NCBI RefSeq assembly: GCF_008086345.1
Contig: NZ_CP043006.1
Span: 248,001 to 312,000, forward strand
Length of the DNA stretch: 64,000 bases
Direction: 5' to 3'
Source of the DNA: Chitinophaga sp. XS-30
GTDB taxonomy: Bacteria; Bacteroidota; Bacteroidia; Chitinophagales; Chitinophagaceae
In this document: positions 62,724 through 64,000 of the stretch, piece by piece
Numbering within the stretch: position 1 is the stretch's first letter
Layout: every line of letters starts with the position of its first letter
The notes under the pieces: generated by a model
Seen by the model: only the letters and a program-made list of their open reading frames with translations
What the model was told of the DNA's origin: nothing
The model's database searches: none
Program-made: the position numbers and the translations under genes

Positions 62724-63377
62724 TCAACCCTTCCCTCCCTTCCTGATGACCAGGTGTGTTGCATTTTCTCCAGCCACTACCTGAACATCGTTATAGCCAA
62801 GCGCTGCCATATCCATTCCTGAAAACAAGTGCTCTCCTGCGTCTAAGAAAACAGGGGCTACTGCCAGATGCAATTCATCTATATACCCCGCCTGTAAATA
62901 CTGCCTTACAGTTGAAGCCCCGCCGCCGATACGGATATCCTTTCCGTTCGCCGCCTTCCGGGCTGCTTCCAATGCTGCTTCGATGCCATCGGTAACAAAA
63001 TAAAACGTAGTTCCTCCCTTCATCGTCACCGGTTTTCTTGCATGATGCGTTAAAACGAATACCGGAACATGATAAGGAGGATCTTCGCCCCACCAGCCCT
63101 TCCATTCGTCATCCGGCCATGCCCCGCGAACGGGCCCAAACATATTTCGCCCCATGATCCAGGCGCCAATATTATCCAAACCCTGCTCCACGAAGTCGTT
63201 ATCGGTGCCTTCAGTTCCCCCATCTTTACGTCCCATCATCTGAAACCTTTTCGTGGGTAAAATCCAGCTGTGGAGTTCCTCTCCTTTTACACCCAAAGGA
63301 TCAGTCATGTCTTGTTTGATGCCGGCACCAAATCCATCCAGGGAAATAGAGAATGTTGATACTTTAACCTTACTCAT
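62724..63377 (-). CDS. Dihydrofolate-reductase-like / RibD C-terminal domain protein
   Basis: 217 residues from ATG 63377 (MSKVKVSTFSISLDGFGAGI); ATG 63386 adds three residues. RibD-C/DHFR-family pattern: ISLDG near the start, GAWIMGRNMFGPVRGAWPDD, VPVFVLTHHARKPVTMKGGT, the glycine-rich cofactor motif DIRIGGGASTVRQYLQAGYI and DELHLAVAPVFLDAGEHLFS. Stand-alone members are of uncertain function and are not the main folate or riboflavin enzymes. It is a single gene on the minus strand with no clear promoter box upstream. Confidence 0.9.
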   Translation of the reverse strand: MSKVKVSTFSISLDGFGAGIKQDMTDPLGVKGEELHSWILPTKRFQMMGRKDGGTEGTDNDFVEQGLDNIGAWIMGRNMFGPVRGAWPDDEWKGWWGEDPPYHVPVFVLTHHARKPVTMKGGTTFYFVTDGIEAALEAARKAANGKDIRIGGGASTVRQYLQAGYIDELHLAVAPVFLDAGEHLFSGMDMAALGYNDVQVVAGENATHLVIRKGGKG

Positions 63378-63595
63378 ATTAAACATGTTTTTTGCGTCAA
63401 GCGATTATCTGATTTATGCTGCCTGCCTTTCACCATACGAATCTCACCCAAAAAAAGCACGTTTTGGCGGTGTATATGCGACTATCACAGTGGTAAAATG
63501 CGACAAGGAGAGAACCCGCAAAGACTTATGGCTGATCAATATGAGGTAACCTGCTGCTTTAATACCGTATGGCCCCGGGTATTCAAACTATCCCC

Positions 63596-64000
63596 CTATA
63601 TCCACCCCTGCCGGATGGCCTTACTTACCAGCTCGCTGGTATTCGCCAGCCCTTTTTTATGCAACATATTCTTCCGGTGCCGGTCAACCGTTTCTTTGCT
63701 GATGTTCAGTATAACAGCTATTTCTTTACTCAGCCTGCCTTCTGCCAGCAGTTTCAATACCTGGCGTTCCCTGTAAGTAATATTGTCCTTGTCGGTTACC
63801 AGGTTTCTATTTTCCAGCGGTACATTAATATAGGAAGGCATCCCGTTCATCCCGATAAAAGAAAGCGCGGGATGACCGTCTTCTTTTAAATAGCTGATAT
63901 CCGTATAAGTGCCGAAAGTCCTTAAAATACCGCCCCGGCCATCGTGGTCAATAATAATGGACTGATACAAGATCCGGCAATAACTTCCATCCTTTTTCCG
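63596..64000 (-). CDS. PAS-LuxR-type transcriptional regulator, N-terminus cut by window edge
   Basis: 134 codons are open to the last base of the window without a proper start, so the gene continues to the right. The visible part begins RKKDGSYCRILYQSIIIDHD and runs through GRGGILRTFGTYTDISYLKE, the C-terminal half (PAC) of a PAS domain. A LuxR/GerE helix-turn-helix follows: ITYRERQVLKLLAEGRLSKE, IAVILNISKETVDRHRKNML and LANTSELVSKAIRQGWI. Such proteins are single-component or two-component-linked regulators in Bacteroidota. The target genes are not evident. Confidence 0.88.
   Translation of the reverse strand, partial: RKKDGSYCRILYQSIIIDHDGRGGILRTFGTYTDISYLKEDGHPALSFIGMNGMPSYINVPLENRNLVTDKDNITYRERQVLKLLAEGRLSKEIAVILNISKETVDRHRKNMLHKKGLANTSELVSKAIRQGWI

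Noticed and set aside
1..64000. CRISPR arrays, rRNA genes, insertion sequences, prophage structural genes
   Set aside because: No regularly spaced repeats, rRNA segments, transposases or phage genes were recognised.

Overview
The window looks like chromosomal DNA of a Chitinophaga-type member of the Bacteroidota (family Chitinophagaceae). The grounds are three complete ECF sigma / FecR anti-sigma / SusC / SusD loci, SusC proteins with an STN domain, FecR proteins with a C-terminal DUF4974-like region, promoters of the TTG-N19-TAnnTTTG type (a perfect copy precedes the tRNA), and start codons preceded by A/C-rich leaders instead of Shine-Dalgarno sites. No species call is possible from sequence reading alone.

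Layout. 1-6.4 kb: the 5' part of a susC-like gene without an STN domain, a secreted beta-helix protein, and a plus-strand group (GNAT acetyltransferase, MltD-like transglycosylase, small beta-barrel OMP). 6.4-19.5 kb: a rhamnoside utilisation locus on the minus strand, in transcription order ECF sigma, FecR, SusC, SusD, GH78-type and GH106-type alpha-L-rhamnosidases, with a strong terminator between susD and the enzymes. 19.6-24 kb: methyltransferase, amidohydrolase, serine beta-lactamase-like hydrolase and a NUMOD4/NUMOD1 protein. 24-32.6 kb: second ECF/FecR/SusC/SusD locus, ending in a TlpA-like thioredoxin. 32.7-46.5 kb: housekeeping and accessory genes (KTSC, CinA-like, a frameshifted SDR, a 754-residue six-hairpin-like protein, a PAS histidine kinase with its response regulator, BrkB/YihY, M1 peptidase, RteC plus an unknown partner, fatty acid desaturase, SDR and divergent HxlR regulator).

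A tRNA-Glu(UUC) with promoter and terminator lies at 46.6 kb. Beyond it, about 46.7-52.3 kb is visibly AT-richer and holds two AraC regulators, two SDRs and an epimerase interrupted by an in-frame stop. This looks like acquired DNA next to a tRNA, although no integrase or duplicated tRNA end is visible. 52.3-61.4 kb is the third ECF/FecR/SusC/SusD locus, ending in two tandem TlpA-like lipid-periplasm thioredoxins. The last 2.5 kb carries an unknown protein, a RibD/DHFR-like reductase and the C-terminal part of a PAS-LuxR regulator cut by the window edge.

How the genes fit together: in each ECF locus the outer membrane SusC/SusD pair binds and imports a ligand. The SusC STN domain is expected to signal through FecR to free the sigma factor, which switches the locus on. 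Only the first locus carries glycoside hydrolases. The other two carry thioredoxins instead, so their ligand is not evident.

The most interesting signal is that all three FecR-SusC gaps contain, on the strand opposite the genes, a GC-rich hairpin followed by a T-run 90-130 bases from the susC start. This matches the geometry of cis-antisense repressor RNAs described for Bacteroides polysaccharide loci (DonS type). The non-STN susC at the left edge lacks it.
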